A stretch of 64,000 nucleotides of DNA from JACMLD01 sp047602295. Lineage in GTDB: Bacteria > Bacteroidota > Bacteroidia > Chitinophagales > Chitinophagaceae. A program made the position numbers and the translations under genes. The notes beneath the pieces are model-generated. The model worked only from the letters and a program-made list of their open reading frames with translations. It made no database searches and had not been told where the DNA came from. Location of the stretch: contig JASGHP010000001.1 in the NCBI GenBank assembly GCA_047602295.1, positions 4,154,001 through 4,218,000 of the forward strand, read 5' to 3'. Positions 7,828-20,345 of this stretch are shown here, piece after piece; positions within the stretch are counted from its first letter, which is position 1, and each line of letters starts with the position of its first letter.

Positions 7828-10800
7828 TTAATCCTCTTCTTCTACCGCTTTTATCTTGCCACCACGTAATTTTTCCTGTAACCCCTGGAATATGATATAC
7901 AAAGCAGGGATTACAAAAACGCCCAGCAATGTTCCAAATAACATGCCCCCTATTGCTCCGGTTCCAATAGATCTGTCTCCGTTAGCTCCTACACCGGTTG
8001 CAAAAATCAATGGCATTAATCCAAAAATGAATGCAAATGATGTCATCAATATAGGCCTTAGCCTTGCTTTTGCACCTTCAATAGCTGATTCCATCAATCC
8101 CATACCCTTCTCTCTTCTTTCCAAAGCAAACTGTACAATCAAAATTGCATTTTTTGCAAGCAGACCAACAAGCATAATGAGCGAAATCTGCATGTAAATA
8201 TTATTGTCGAGATGAAACAGTTTGGCAAAAACAAAAACACCTGAAAGTCCTACTGGTAAGGAAAATAACACCGCCAATGGTAAAAGATAGCTTTCGTATT
8301 GTGCACTTAACAACAGGTATACAAAAGCAATGCAGAGAATAAAAATATATAGCGTTTGTGAGCCGCTGTTTTCCTCTTCCCTGCTTATGCCGGAATACTC
8401 AAAGCTATAACCTGCAGGCAATTGCGCAGCAGCAGTTTCTTTAATAGCCGCTAAAGCCTGGCCCGTGCTATAACCACTGTTGGGAGAACCATTTACAGAC
8501 ATCGAATTATACAGGTTGAATCGGGTAACGGTTTCGGGACCAAAAATTCTTTTTAAGGTTATGAATTCAGAAATGGGTGCCATGCTGCCATCTGCTGTTT
8601 TAATAGAGATTTTATTTAACCCGGCAGGGCTTGCGCGGTAATTGGTATCAGCTTGTAAGATTACCTGGTATTGCTGGCCGAACTCATTAAAATTTGAAGT
8701 GTAGGAACTGCCATAAAATACCTGCATGGCATTCAGTACATCTGTTACCGCAACGCCGGCATCCTTGCATTTAGGCACGTTTACATCCAATTGATACTGC
8801 GGAAAATTGGGGTTGAAAGAAGTAGCGGCGTATTGTATCTCCGGGCGTTTGCTTAATTCATTCAAAAAATTCTGCGCTACTTTATAGAACTCATCCGTTG
8901 CATGGGCTCCCCTGTCTTCTATCTGAAAAGTAAATCCCCCACTGGTACCAAAACCAGTTATGGTTGGCTGAGACATAAACAGGATGCTGGCGCCACGTAT
9001 GCCAGCCGTTTTTTGTGTAAGCGTTTTAATAACGTCATCATTGGTAACAGCTTTCCTATCATCCCATGGCTTAAGCCTGATGATAACCATACCATAAGAG
9101 CTGCCACTGCCTGCAATAAAGTTCTGCCCGGTTGTACGCATGGTGTTGGCAACTTCCGGGATAGTGCGGGCAATGCTGTCAACTTCTTTGTTTACTACAT
9201 CTACTCTTTCCATAGTAGAGGCAGGCGGCAGGGTAACGTTTACAAATATGGTACCCATATCTTCGTTAGGAACAAAACTGGACGGCGTTGATTTCATTAG
9301 TAAATAAAATCCGCCTGTAAAAACAACCAGTATCAATATTACAATCCATTTTTTTACCGCAAGGAAACGAACCGCACGAGTATATTTTGAAGTAAGCGCT
9401 TCATAACCTGCATTAAATGCTGTACCAAAACGTTTCAAGAAACTTTTATCATTTCCTTCTGTAGCATGTGCTGGTGGCCGCAAAAACATAGCTGCTAATG
9501 CAGGGCAAAGTGTAAGCGCATTTACGGCAGAGATTACAATGGCAATAGCCAGCGTAATACCAAACTGTTTATAGAATACACCGGCAGAACCAGTAACAAA
9601 AGTTACGGGCACAAATACTGCAGCCATTACGAGTGTAATAGAAACAATTGCACCGGAGATTTCACTCATCGCATCTATGGCCGCTTTCCTGGGCGACTTG
9701 TAACCACTTTCAAGTTTCGCATGTACTGCTTCTACTACTACAATGGCATCATCCACTACAATGCCTATAGCTAACACGAGTGCAAATAATGTAAGCAAAT
9801 TGATACTAAAGCCGAATAGATATAAAAAGAAGAATGTGCCTGTGATTGCTACCGGTACAGATATGCCATGTATGATGGTAGATCGAACGTCTTGCAGGAA
9901 AATGAAAATCACCAGGAATACCAATGCAAAACATTCTATCAGGGTATGGACTACTTTGGTGATAGACGCATCCAAAAACTGGTTTATATCTACCAGGTAA
10001 ACAAACTTGATGCCTGCAGGAAAGCTTTTGGCAGCTTCTTCAATAACTTTCTTTGATTTAACTATTACATCTCTTGCGTTTGAACCGGGAGTCTGGCTGA
10101 TAGCTATCGCTACAGATTGTTTGCCATCTGTAGCTGTTGAACCAGTATATGTTTGTGCGCCTAATTCTATCCGTGCGATATCCTTTAAATGCAGGTATTG
10201 ACCATTGCCGGTTGATTTAATAATAATGCTGCCAAATTCTTCCGGTGTTTGCAGTTTGCCTTTATAACTGATTACATATTGAAAAGCCTGGTTATCGTTT
10301 TCACCAAACTTGCCCGGTGCTGCTTCAACGTTTTGCTCAGCCAAAGCGCTTGAAACATTTTCCGGTGTAATGCCATAAATAGACATTACATCCGGTTTTA
10401 ACCAGATGCGCATGGAATAAGTCATAGCAGAGCCAAATACAGAAGCTGCTCCAACTCCGTTAATGCGCTGCAATTGCGGCACTACATTGATGGCTGCATA
10501 GTTTTGTAAAAAAGTTTGATCATAATCTTTCTTATCGCTATAAATTGAAAGGATTAAGAGATTACTGCTTTGCTGTTTGCGCACTGTAACACCTGTTTGA
10601 GTTACTTCCTGCGGCAAAACACTGGTAGCTGCCGAAACGCGGTTTTGAACATCTACAGCAGCCTGATCTGGATCTGTTCCAACTGCAAAATACACGCTGA
10701 TAGATGCGGAACCAGTGTTAGTAGCAGTAGATGTCATGTAGGTCATTCCCTCTACACCGTTGATCTGCTGTTCCAGTGGAACAATTACACTCTTAAGCAC

Positions 10801-10968
10801 CGTATTGGCATTGGCGCCACTATATGTTGCAGAAACCTGTACAGTGGGAGGCGATATATCGGGGTATTGCGCAATGGGAAGTTTTACCAAACCAAGTATG
10901 CCCAATAGCACAATCAATACAGAGATAACAGTACTTAATACGGGTCTTTCTATAAATTTTTTCAGCAT
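7828..10968 (-). CDS. RND efflux pump permease, HAE1 (AcrB) family
   Basis: This inner-membrane proton antiporter captures hydrophobic or amphiphilic compounds and passes them to the TolC partner. The 1046-residue length and the opening MLKKFIERPVLSTVISVLIVLLGILG are typical of AcrB. The TM4 proton-relay acids are visible in VLAIGIVVDDAIVVVEAVH, and the second bundle has LVGLLAKNAILIVQFA and the ending GALGGMLFGTLLGVFVIPALY type sequence. It starts 10 bases after the adaptor gene stop, so the operon order is adaptor, pump, outer-membrane channel. No repressor gene is adjacent. Confidence 0.96.
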   Translation of the reverse strand: MLKKFIERPVLSTVISVLIVLLGILGLVKLPIAQYPDISPPTVQVSATYSGANANTVLKSVIVPLEQQINGVEGMTYMTSTATNTGSASISVYFAVGTDPDQAAVDVQNRVSAATSVLPQEVTQTGVTVRKQQSSNLLILSIYSDKKDYDQTFLQNYAAINVVPQLQRINGVGAASVFGSAMTYSMRIWLKPDVMSIYGITPENVSSALAEQNVEAAPGKFGENDNQAFQYVISYKGKLQTPEEFGSIIIKSTGNGQYLHLKDIARIELGAQTYTGSTATDGKQSVAIAISQTPGSNARDVIVKSKKVIEEAAKSFPAGIKFVYLVDINQFLDASITKVVHTLIECFALVFLVIFIFLQDVRSTIIHGISVPVAITGTFFFLYLFGFSINLLTLFALVLAIGIVVDDAIVVVEAVHAKLESGYKSPRKAAIDAMSEISGAIVSITLVMAAVFVPVTFVTGSAGVFYKQFGITLAIAIVISAVNALTLCPALAAMFLRPPAHATEGNDKSFLKRFGTAFNAGYEALTSKYTRAVRFLAVKKWIVILILVVFTGGFYLLMKSTPSSFVPNEDMGTIFVNVTLPPASTMERVDVVNKEVDSIARTIPEVANTMRTTGQNFIAGSGSSYGMVIIRLKPWDDRKAVTNDDVIKTLTQKTAGIRGASILFMSQPTITGFGTSGGFTFQIEDRGAHATDEFYKVAQNFLNELSKRPEIQYAATSFNPNFPQYQLDVNVPKCKDAGVAVTDVLNAMQVFYGSSYTSNFNEFGQQYQVILQADTNYRASPAGLNKISIKTADGSMAPISEFITLKRIFGPETVTRFNLYNSMSVNGSPNSGYSTGQALAAIKETAAAQLPAGYSFEYSGISREEENSGSQTLYIFILCIAFVYLLLSAQYESYLLPLAVLFSLPVGLSGVFVFAKLFHLDNNIYMQISLIMLVGLLAKNAILIVQFALERREKGMGLMESAIEGAKARLRPILMTSFAFIFGLMPLIFATGVGANGDRSIGTGAIGGMLFGTLLGVFVIPALYIIFQGLQEKLRGGKIKAVEEED

Positions 10969-10977
10969 AAAAAAGTA

Positions 10978-12138
10978 TTATCGGGATGCAGGACTGCTGG
11001 TAAACAAACTATCCGCATTTACAGGTTTAGGAATTACCTCAGTGCTGTCTTTAAGGTTAAAGCCATTGATTAGGATCTTATCTCCGGCTTTAAGTCCACT
11101 TTGTATAATAAGAAATTGACCGTCTGAGGAAGGAGCAGAAACAATAGAAGTACTGATCACTTTATTTCCATCAATGAGTTTATAAACAAATTGTTTGTTC
11201 TGCAATTCATAAGATGCACTTTGAGGAACCATTAATGCGCTATCGTCATAACGTGGCACACGCACAGTAGCGCTGGCACCACTACTAATAACCGCCGCCG
11301 GGTTGGGGAAAGTAGCCTTAAAACTGGTAGTACCGGTTTCTGTAGTTACTTGCCCTCCGGCGGTTTCCAGCCTACCTTTTTCTGCATATAAACTGCCATC
11401 CGCCAACAACAATGATACCGGTGGCAATTGTTTCAGCTTTTCTTCCATTGTCTTTCCTTCAACCCTGTTAGAGAAAGACAAGAGTTGTTTCTCTGTCAAT
11501 GAAAAATATGCATATACATTACTGATATTAGAAAGTGTTGTAAGCGGATTAGTTGTTGTACTGCTTACCAAGGCGCCAATTTTATAAGGAATTAAACCAA
11601 TTACGCCATCTTGCGGACTATGTAAGATTGTATAATCAAGATTGGTTTGTGCATTTGCCAATGTGGCCTGTGCCTGGGCCAGCGCAGCCTGTTTAGATTG
11701 CAATGTATATTGAGCAGATTCCAGTTCATACTTGCTAACAATATCTTTTTCAACCAATGGCCTTACTTTTTCCACCTCCATTTTTGCGGCACTTACATCT
11801 GCCTCTGCAATTTTTATGGCAGCCCTTGCAGTAATAATTGCCTGGTCATACTGTGGGTTGCTTATCTTAAAAAGCAACTGTCCTTTTTTTACAGTTGCCC
11901 CTTCATTCACATAAATTGCCTGTACATAACCATCTACCTTAGGTCTTATTTCTATTACCTGCTGCCCTTGTATAGTAGCAGGAAAATCAATGCAAGTAGT
12001 TGTTTTTCGCGGCTGCAATGACAATACCTGATAATCTTTCAGCGCAGGCTTTTTATCAACATTATTACTATTGTTACAAGCAGAAAGCACCCACACAATA
12101 AGAATGATAACCGCAATGAGTTTTAAAGGAAATTTCAT
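10978..12138 (-). CDS. RND efflux periplasmic adaptor (MFP) lipoprotein
   Basis: The adaptor bridges the RND pump and the outer-membrane channel in the periplasm. From ATG 12138 the protein begins MKFPLKLIAVIILIVWVLSAC, a lipoprotein signal with Cys near residue 21. Then come the first half of the lipoyl domain (VDGYVQAIYVNEGATVKKGQLLFKI), a coiled coil of about 90 residues, the second lipoyl half (ILHSPQDGVIGLIPYKIGALV), and beta-barrel and membrane-proximal domains. A GTG two codons upstream (12144) is possible but less likely. It is the first gene of the efflux operon. Confidence 0.95.
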   Translation of the reverse strand: MKFPLKLIAVIILIVWVLSACNNSNNVDKKPALKDYQVLSLQPRKTTTCIDFPATIQGQQVIEIRPKVDGYVQAIYVNEGATVKKGQLLFKISNPQYDQAIITARAAIKIAEADVSAAKMEVEKVRPLVEKDIVSKYELESAQYTLQSKQAALAQAQATLANAQTNLDYTILHSPQDGVIGLIPYKIGALVSSTTTNPLTTLSNISNVYAYFSLTEKQLLSFSNRVEGKTMEEKLKQLPPVSLLLADGSLYAEKGRLETAGGQVTTETGTTSFKATFPNPAAVISSGASATVRVPRYDDSALMVPQSASYELQNKQFVYKLIDGNKVISTSIVSAPSSDGQFLIIQSGLKAGDKILINGFNLKDSTEVIPKPVNADSLFTSSPASR

Positions 12139-12605
12139 GCACACATGTTTTATTTCTTTAATTAGAAAAATTTATAAAACAAAACTCGTGAAAGGAATAA
12201 GTAGTCTATAAACAAATGCGATGAAATGGCAATATGTATCGTTGAAAAACACAACCGAATGCCCTTTAATTTTTTTTAACTATTCTTACAGATATCAAGG
12301 CCTGCCGGGTATTGGCAGTATATAATCCTACTGTATAATGAGATAACAGAAAATTTTTATTAAAAACAATTGAAGATAAAATTGAAGTCTTTTCTTTTCC
12401 TTTTTGTACAACCTGAAAAAAAAATAATTTGATATATTTTATTTTGCATCACTTTATACTAATCATTTATTCTTTATCTATTTTTTTCCTGTAAACGTTA
12501 TACAGTTTTATTTTCTCTAATGTTTGCACACCAATTCCTGCCTACAACTTTTGTGCAACCATCATATAGATATTAACGACTAAAATAAAAATCAAGATTA
12601 TTTGT
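12139..12605. other. AT-rich divergent intergenic region
   Basis: This spacer of about 470 bases lies between the efflux operon and the duplicated secreted protein. It is strongly AT-rich and must hold promoters for both, but I find no convincing TTTG/TAnnTTTG pair, structured RNA or repeat. Confidence 0.4.
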
Positions 12606-15167
12606 ATGAAGAAACTAGTATTGCTAGCAGTAGCTAGCTCTATAATATATAACGCTTATCCTCAAACGCCATTTAGCGGATGTCCTAATAACAATATTGC
12701 GGTTGTTAGAGAAGGCAACAATAACGACAACACAAATCCACTAAGCATTTATAATATAAAAAGTAGTACCGGGGCGGCTACATTCTTAAGTGGACCAATT
12801 CTTGACCCTGCCAACGCCACAATTAACTTGCAGGTAAATGGCGTTGGCCTGGACGGAAAGGATGGCTTTTTATATGCATTGAGTTCAGGTAGCACAACAA
12901 ATTTAACAAGCAATATACCATTGCCATTCTATCGCATCGGTGCTGATGCTGTAGCTCAACAAATAGGCAATATGCCTGGCCCAACACGGGCCGGAGGAGA
13001 AACGCATAGTTTTGTAAACACCGCTGCCGGAGAAATGGACTTATCTGATAATTATTATTTTACCGGCGCAACAGGTATAGCCAATTACACTGCGCTTAGT
13101 TTTACTATCAATCGGCTTTTTATTGGCAAAATTATATCAGCGAGTTCACTGCCGATGTCCAGCACCGCAACATTAAACCCTTCTTATACACTTATTACCA
13201 GTTCAGATATCAATTGCACAGAGTATCTAAATACATTAAAAGCAACCTTTACACTTGCAAATATTAGCAATGCAGCTAACACCGGGCTTAAAGACCTGGT
13301 GTATGACAGTGTAAGTGGAAACATTTTTACCTATGTAACTTACCAGGATCCAAATAACGCAGCTAACTATAAAGGCATGATGTTAAAATTAAACCCTTCA
13401 ACCGGCAACTTAACATCTGTATCACCGGCAGTTTCTCTATCATTTGCATCATCCTCAAATGAAGTAGCGGGAACATTACTGGATAAAAGTGGCAATTTTC
13501 TTATTCTTTTTACCAATGGACAGATGTATAAAGCAAATACAAGTTCGCCAGGTGTATTTGATGGAAGTATTGCTTTATTAAATTCCGGTACCACCTTGCC
13601 AACGCTGTTACGCGGAGATATGACATCCTGTGGCGCGTCATCTCAAAGCATACCTATTCCATTTCAGGGATGCCCGAGCTTAAATGTAGCTCTTGTAAGG
13701 GCAGGTGACAATAGTGCAACCTCTAACCCAATAAGCATTTATGATATAAATAGCACAACAGGCGCTCCCACATTTCATAGCGGTCCGATATCTGATCCGA
13801 CAGACAATACAAATTATCTGCAGGTAAACGGTGTTGGGTTATATACTGGCGATGGTTTTTTATATGGACTGGATGCTAATAACCTGGCCAACTCAACCAG
13901 TAATGTGGCAATTCCGTTCTATCGTATTGGCTCAAACGCAGTTTCGGTGCAATTAGGCAATATGCCTGGGCCAATACGTGTTGCAGGTGAAACCCATAGC
14001 TTTGTAAATCCTGCTGCTGGCGAGATGGATATCAACAACAATTATTATTTCACTGGGGCTACAGCAACAGCTAATTTCTCTAACCTAAGCATCACTGTTA
14101 ACCGGCTGTTTATAGGTAAACTTTCTCCTGTAAGCACATTACCTGCATCTACCAGCACTTTATTGAGCCCATCTTATTCTGCTATAACCAGTTCCGATAT
14201 GAACTGTACTGATTATCTTAACTCTTTAAAAGCTACTTATACATTGGCTAATATTGGTGATGCAACCAATACCGGGCTGAAAGATTTAGTGTATGATAAT
14301 TTTTCGCATAGTCTTTATAGCTATGTTACCTATCCCAATCCCTCAAATACCAGCCAGACAATGGGCATGATGGTGAAGCTTGATCCTGTGTCAGGAATAT
14401 TAACCAGTGTTGCCCCCGCTGTGCTGCTCTCTTCTGGCAGTGAAGTAGCAGGTACGCTGTTAGATAAAGCAGGTAATTTCCTGATTCTGTTCACTGATGG
14501 CAATATTTATAAAGCAAACACAAGTTCACCCGGAGTATTTAATGGCAGTATAAGTATATTAAATGCTGCTACTGGGTTTCCTTCGCCTTTGCGTGGAGAT
14601 ATGGCTTCCTGTGGTGCTGGCTCGCTATTGCCGGTTGTGCTTGATTATTTCAATGCATTTAACCAAAACAATACCGCCGTTTTAAAGTGGGAAACAGCCT
14701 CTGAAATAAATGCAGCAAGTTTTGTACTTGAGAAAAGCAGCAATGCGATAACTTGGTCTGCTATTCAGACTATTGCTGCAAGAGGTAATAGTTCTACTGC
14801 TGTTCAATACCAGTACACAGACAAAGATATAAGCGGTTTATATGAATATTACAGGTTAAAGCTAGTCAATCAGGATGGAAGCTTTACATATAGTGCAATA
14901 AAGAAAGTTTCTTTTGGAACTGTAAATAACACCTTGGCTTGTTATCCTAATCCGGCAAACAATACTTTATATGTAGAAAGCAATGCCGCTTTTTCCGGAA
15001 ATATAAAAGTTCAAATGAACAATATAATCGGCAAAACATTTAGCCCTGCATTTAAAAGATCGGATAATAAATTGACATTGGACATTTCTACCCTATCCGC
15101 TGGTGTTTACTTCCTGCAAATTGCAGATGGCAATAATATACGAACCCAGAAAATAGTGAAGCAATAA
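12606..15167 (+). CDS. Secreted protein with two tandem homologous domains and a T9SS sorting domain
   Basis: The 853-residue protein begins with a signal peptide ending near YPQ (residue 20). Two homologous copies follow (about 23-345 and 350-680). Shared landmarks are FSGCPNNNIAVVREG versus FQGCPSLNVALVRAG, LQVNGVGL, FYRIG, GETHSFVN..AGEMD, NRLFIGK, AGTLLDK.GNFLILF and LRGDM.SCGA. A fibronectin/Ig-like domain (about 685-770) leads to a C-terminal type A sorting domain (CYPNPANNTLYVES ... STLSAGVYFLQIADG ... KIVKQ), so the protein should leave the cell by the type IX system. The repeated domain resembles beta-propeller-like DUF repeats, but I cannot name it. The gene stands alone and its function is unknown. 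Confidence 0.85.
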   Translation: MKKLVLLAVASSIIYNAYPQTPFSGCPNNNIAVVREGNNNDNTNPLSIYNIKSSTGAATFLSGPILDPANATINLQVNGVGLDGKDGFLYALSSGSTTNLTSNIPLPFYRIGADAVAQQIGNMPGPTRAGGETHSFVNTAAGEMDLSDNYYFTGATGIANYTALSFTINRLFIGKIISASSLPMSSTATLNPSYTLITSSDINCTEYLNTLKATFTLANISNAANTGLKDLVYDSVSGNIFTYVTYQDPNNAANYKGMMLKLNPSTGNLTSVSPAVSLSFASSSNEVAGTLLDKSGNFLILFTNGQMYKANTSSPGVFDGSIALLNSGTTLPTLLRGDMTSCGASSQSIPIPFQGCPSLNVALVRAGDNSATSNPISIYDINSTTGAPTFHSGPISDPTDNTNYLQVNGVGLYTGDGFLYGLDANNLANSTSNVAIPFYRIGSNAVSVQLGNMPGPIRVAGETHSFVNPAAGEMDINNNYYFTGATATANFSNLSITVNRLFIGKLSPVSTLPASTSTLLSPSYSAITSSDMNCTDYLNSLKATYTLANIGDATNTGLKDLVYDNFSHSLYSYVTYPNPSNTSQTMGMMVKLDPVSGILTSVAPAVLLSSGSEVAGTLLDKAGNFLILFTDGNIYKANTSSPGVFNGSISILNAATGFPSPLRGDMASCGAGSLLPVVLDYFNAFNQNNTAVLKWETASEINAASFVLEKSSNAITWSAIQTIAARGNSSTAVQYQYTDKDISGLYEYYRLKLVNQDGSFTYSAIKKVSFGTVNNTLACYPNPANNTLYVESNAAFSGNIKVQMNNIIGKTFSPAFKRSDNKLTLDISTLSAGVYFLQIADGNNIRTQKIVKQ

Positions 15168-15183
15168 AAAATAAGCTAAAACA

Positions 15184-15226
15184 AAAATGGCAGAAGATCT
15201 TTTTATAAAAGTTCTTCTGCCATTTT
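15184..15226. terminator. Bidirectional intrinsic terminator
   Basis: Perfect 14-base arms (15184-15197 and 15213-15226) with A/T-rich flanks lie between two convergent secreted-protein genes. Confidence 0.9.
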
Positions 15227-15244
15227 ATTTATACAAAGCATATT

Positions 15245-16408
15245 CTAACGTTGAATAATAATTCTTGCAACTTCTCTTTGCAAAGTCTGTTTATTAATTA
15301 CGGTTATTGTATACACTCCATTACTAACAGTTGATGGCAATGAAACCTGTGCGTTGTAAGCGTCTTTCTGAAATGAATCAAACACTTTCCTCCCTTCTGC
15401 TGAATAAAACTCTATCTGCCAGTCTGCTTTGCCGGAAAAGCCCAGTTGAATATTTCCTCCCTGGTACAAAGTAGGATAAACCTGCAGACCTGTTTTAGAT
15501 TGTTCCGGGTCTATAATTCGTATCACTGAATATTTAACTACGCCATTGATATCTCTTTCTTCTATTCGATAATACAATCGCGTTGTATTATTATGCAAAT
15601 GGGTATAAGCATAATTGCCAGTATTGTTTTCTGTAACTGATGCAATGTTGGTAAAGTTCCTGCCATCTGTACTTACCTGTGCATTGTATACTCTGCCGGA
15701 TTGAATATTTTCCTGGCTCCAGCTTAGTAACACTTTTCCTTTTGCCTGTGGAACAGCGGTAAAGAAAAGCAAATCTTCGGCTAGAATAGAAGTCATACAA
15801 TATCTGTATGTAATACTAAAATGTGTAGTATCAGTTGCAGAAGTAAGGTTAATATTGCCCAATCCCGGGGTGCCGGATGTAATTATATAGGGATAAGTGA
15901 AAGCTTCATAATCAAAGTCAACATTACCTGTTCCCATAAAATTTATTAATCGTGAATCTGCCGCTGTAATAGTACTTGTAGACGTATAAGTAGTTAGAGC
16001 TGGGCCATAATTATATACTTGGCCTGCTGCAAGAGTAGTAGTAAGCTGGGAAGATGAATTGGTAGTAGAGATGTCAGAAGGATCCAGCGCCGAACTGGTT
16101 ATATCATCGTTTCTATATACTCTTGTTTTATAAGTTAGGGTTTTTGTATCTGTATTGGAAATAGTATAACTGTATCCAATGCTTACAGATGATTTTATAT
16201 CCACGCCGATAAAAGTGCCTGAAGGAATATTAAACTTAGGAAATGAAAATGAATAACTGCTCGAGTAGTTGCCGGATCCTGAATTATATACCACCGTATC
16301 GTATGTAATAGAATACGCCGTAGCGCCACCGCTGCACTGAGCGTTTGCATGAAATTGAATAAACATACTGAGCACTATGCCCGGTACAAAATAGAGGACG
16401 GATTTCAT
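15245..16408 (-). CDS. Secreted protein of unknown function with a T9SS sorting domain
   Basis: The protein has 387 residues. The N-terminal signal peptide ends at HANAQ (about residue 23). The middle is Ser/Thr/Tyr-rich beta-sandwich-like sequence (about 30-205) with no motif I recognise. A second domain (about 210-300) with the pattern LSWSQENIQSGRVYNAQVSTDG is the fibronectin-like stretch often found before sorting domains. The C terminus (VYPTLYQGGNIQLGFSG ... VSNGVYTITVINK ... RIIIQR) is a type IX sorting domain. It is convergent with the other T9SS cargo gene and shares its terminator. Confidence 0.8.
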   Translation of the reverse strand: MKSVLYFVPGIVLSMFIQFHANAQCSGGATAYSITYDTVVYNSGSGNYSSSYSFSFPKFNIPSGTFIGVDIKSSVSIGYSYTISNTDTKTLTYKTRVYRNDDITSSALDPSDISTTNSSSQLTTTLAAGQVYNYGPALTTYTSTSTITAADSRLINFMGTGNVDFDYEAFTYPYIITSGTPGLGNINLTSATDTTHFSITYRYCMTSILAEDLLFFTAVPQAKGKVLLSWSQENIQSGRVYNAQVSTDGRNFTNIASVTENNTGNYAYTHLHNNTTRLYYRIEERDINGVVKYSVIRIIDPEQSKTGLQVYPTLYQGGNIQLGFSGKADWQIEFYSAEGRKVFDSFQKDAYNAQVSLPSTVSNGVYTITVINKQTLQREVARIIIQR

Positions 16409-16678
16409 GGCGTATACGGATTTACGGTTTTAACTTGGATATTGCTGTAATCTCATCAAATTAAAAAAATTCCTAGTATATAACGCATATTCTTATAATT
16501 ATTTCTACTTAGTAAAAAAATATATTTATCCAGTAGTTTTATCTGGAAAAATAGAAATATTACGATGAATATATTCTCCCATAAGGGGAAAGCGATCGTA
16601 AAAACACCTAACGGTAATGAACATGGCCAAATTTGGGAAAAATGGAGATGTCATTTTTAAAAAAGCCCGAAAAATAAA
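16409..16678. other. AT-rich intergenic region
   Basis: This stretch of 270 bases upstream of the secreted-protein gene contains one 31-codon ORF (16565-16660, plus strand) without a recognisable product or promoter. I see no repeats or RNA structure apart from the terminator that follows. Confidence 0.4.
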
Positions 16679-16704
16679 AAACCCCGCCTTTCCGGCAGGG
16701 TTTT
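16679..16704. terminator. Intrinsic terminator after the DsbA-like gene
   Basis: A GC-rich stem (about 10 bp with one mismatch, loop TTTCC) is followed by T-runs on either strand. It lies 23 bases after the minus-strand stop codon at 16728. Confidence 0.75.
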
Positions 16705-16727
16705 GAAAAATTAATTCAATATATAAT

Positions 16728-17297
16728 TTATGCCCTTTGCTTAGCTGGCTTTTTCTTCTTAGCGTTTTTCAGGGCTTCGTCAATTGCTTTACTTAATTCG
16801 GCAACTGTTGGCTTTCCTGTATAAAGTTCATCGTTAATAAAAAACGTAGGTACATCTTTTACGCCCCTGTCCAAACCATTTCTCAAATCGCCCTGTACCT
16901 GCCAGCCATACATAGCATTTACCAGGTCATCCAAAAAATGCTTGTTATTCACACCTGCTTCTTTGGAATGCAATTTCAAACTGGTTGTACCCAGGTTGCG
17001 ACGGTTAGCAAATAATATATTATGCATCTCCCAAAACTTACCGTCCTGGGCTGTAGCTACAGCCGCCTCAGCCGCTTTTAAGGCTCGCTGGTGGATTTTT
17101 GTCATTGGGAAATGGCGAAAATTAAAGCGGATCTTACCTTCATAAGTCTCCAATAATTGCTTTACCACTTCATTGGCTTTTGCACACGCTTCACTTTCAT
17201 ATTCACCGAATTCCATCAATGTTACCGGCGCTTCCGGGTTACCTACAAAAACATTTTTGGGTTCAATAATTTCAACCACTTCTTTTTTGAATGCCAT
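16728..17297 (-). CDS. DsbA/thioredoxin-fold protein with SxxC in place of CxxC
   Basis: The 189-residue protein has the DSBA-like (thioredoxin_4) fold: GNPEAPVTLMEFGEYESEAC in the first strand/helix, an inserted helical domain (about 60-140) and the cis-proline loop VPTFFIN near residue 150. The usual CxxC is Ser35-Glu-Ala-Cys38, so only the second Cys remains and normal dithiol oxidase chemistry is not expected. There is no signal peptide, so the protein should be cytoplasmic. The tail is Lys-rich. It may act in thiol transfer, as a reductase partner or as a chaperone-like binder. It lies downstream of clpB in the same direction, with 225 bases between them. Confidence 0.75.
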   Translation of the reverse strand: MAFKKEVVEIIEPKNVFVGNPEAPVTLMEFGEYESEACAKANEVVKQLLETYEGKIRFNFRHFPMTKIHQRALKAAEAAVATAQDGKFWEMHNILFANRRNLGTTSLKLHSKEAGVNNKHFLDDLVNAMYGWQVQGDLRNGLDRGVKDVPTFFINDELYTGKPTVAELSKAIDEALKNAKKKKPAKQRA

Positions 17298-17522
17298 AAT
17301 TTGCTCCTTTTTTTTAATCCCAGCACCCTGCCACAGCAGCAGGATCCCTATCTATAACCATTTTCTAACCCAATGGTTCTAAGTACATTAAAATTTCGTA
17401 CCAACTAATCACCCTATTGTGAGCGGATGAAGATAACATATTTTTCCATCTTACCGCTCCAAAAAAGATAACTAACGCTTGTTTAACCAATTAATTATGC
17501 CCTCAAACTCAACGATATTAGC

Positions 17523-20141
<2,619 letters not shown>

Positions 20142-20345
20142 ATTTTTAATTAGTTATGATTTTTAAAATAACAGACAGCAACAAGACAATCATGCTCAAC
20201 TTTAATTTCCACATAGCTTATGCCAGTTTTATATAAAGGCTGCTTTCTGTTTACCAGCCTCAACAAATGATTAACAAATTATCATCCGGAGGCTCTTTAA
20301 TATCAAATAACTTTAATCACTTAACAAATCATAATCCAAAGCAAA

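Noticed and set aside
16565..16660. A 31-codon plus-strand ORF (MNIFSHKGKAIVKTPNG start) upstream of the T9SS gene
   Set aside because: There is no promoter, homologue or signal sequence to support it, and an ORF of this length is common by chance.
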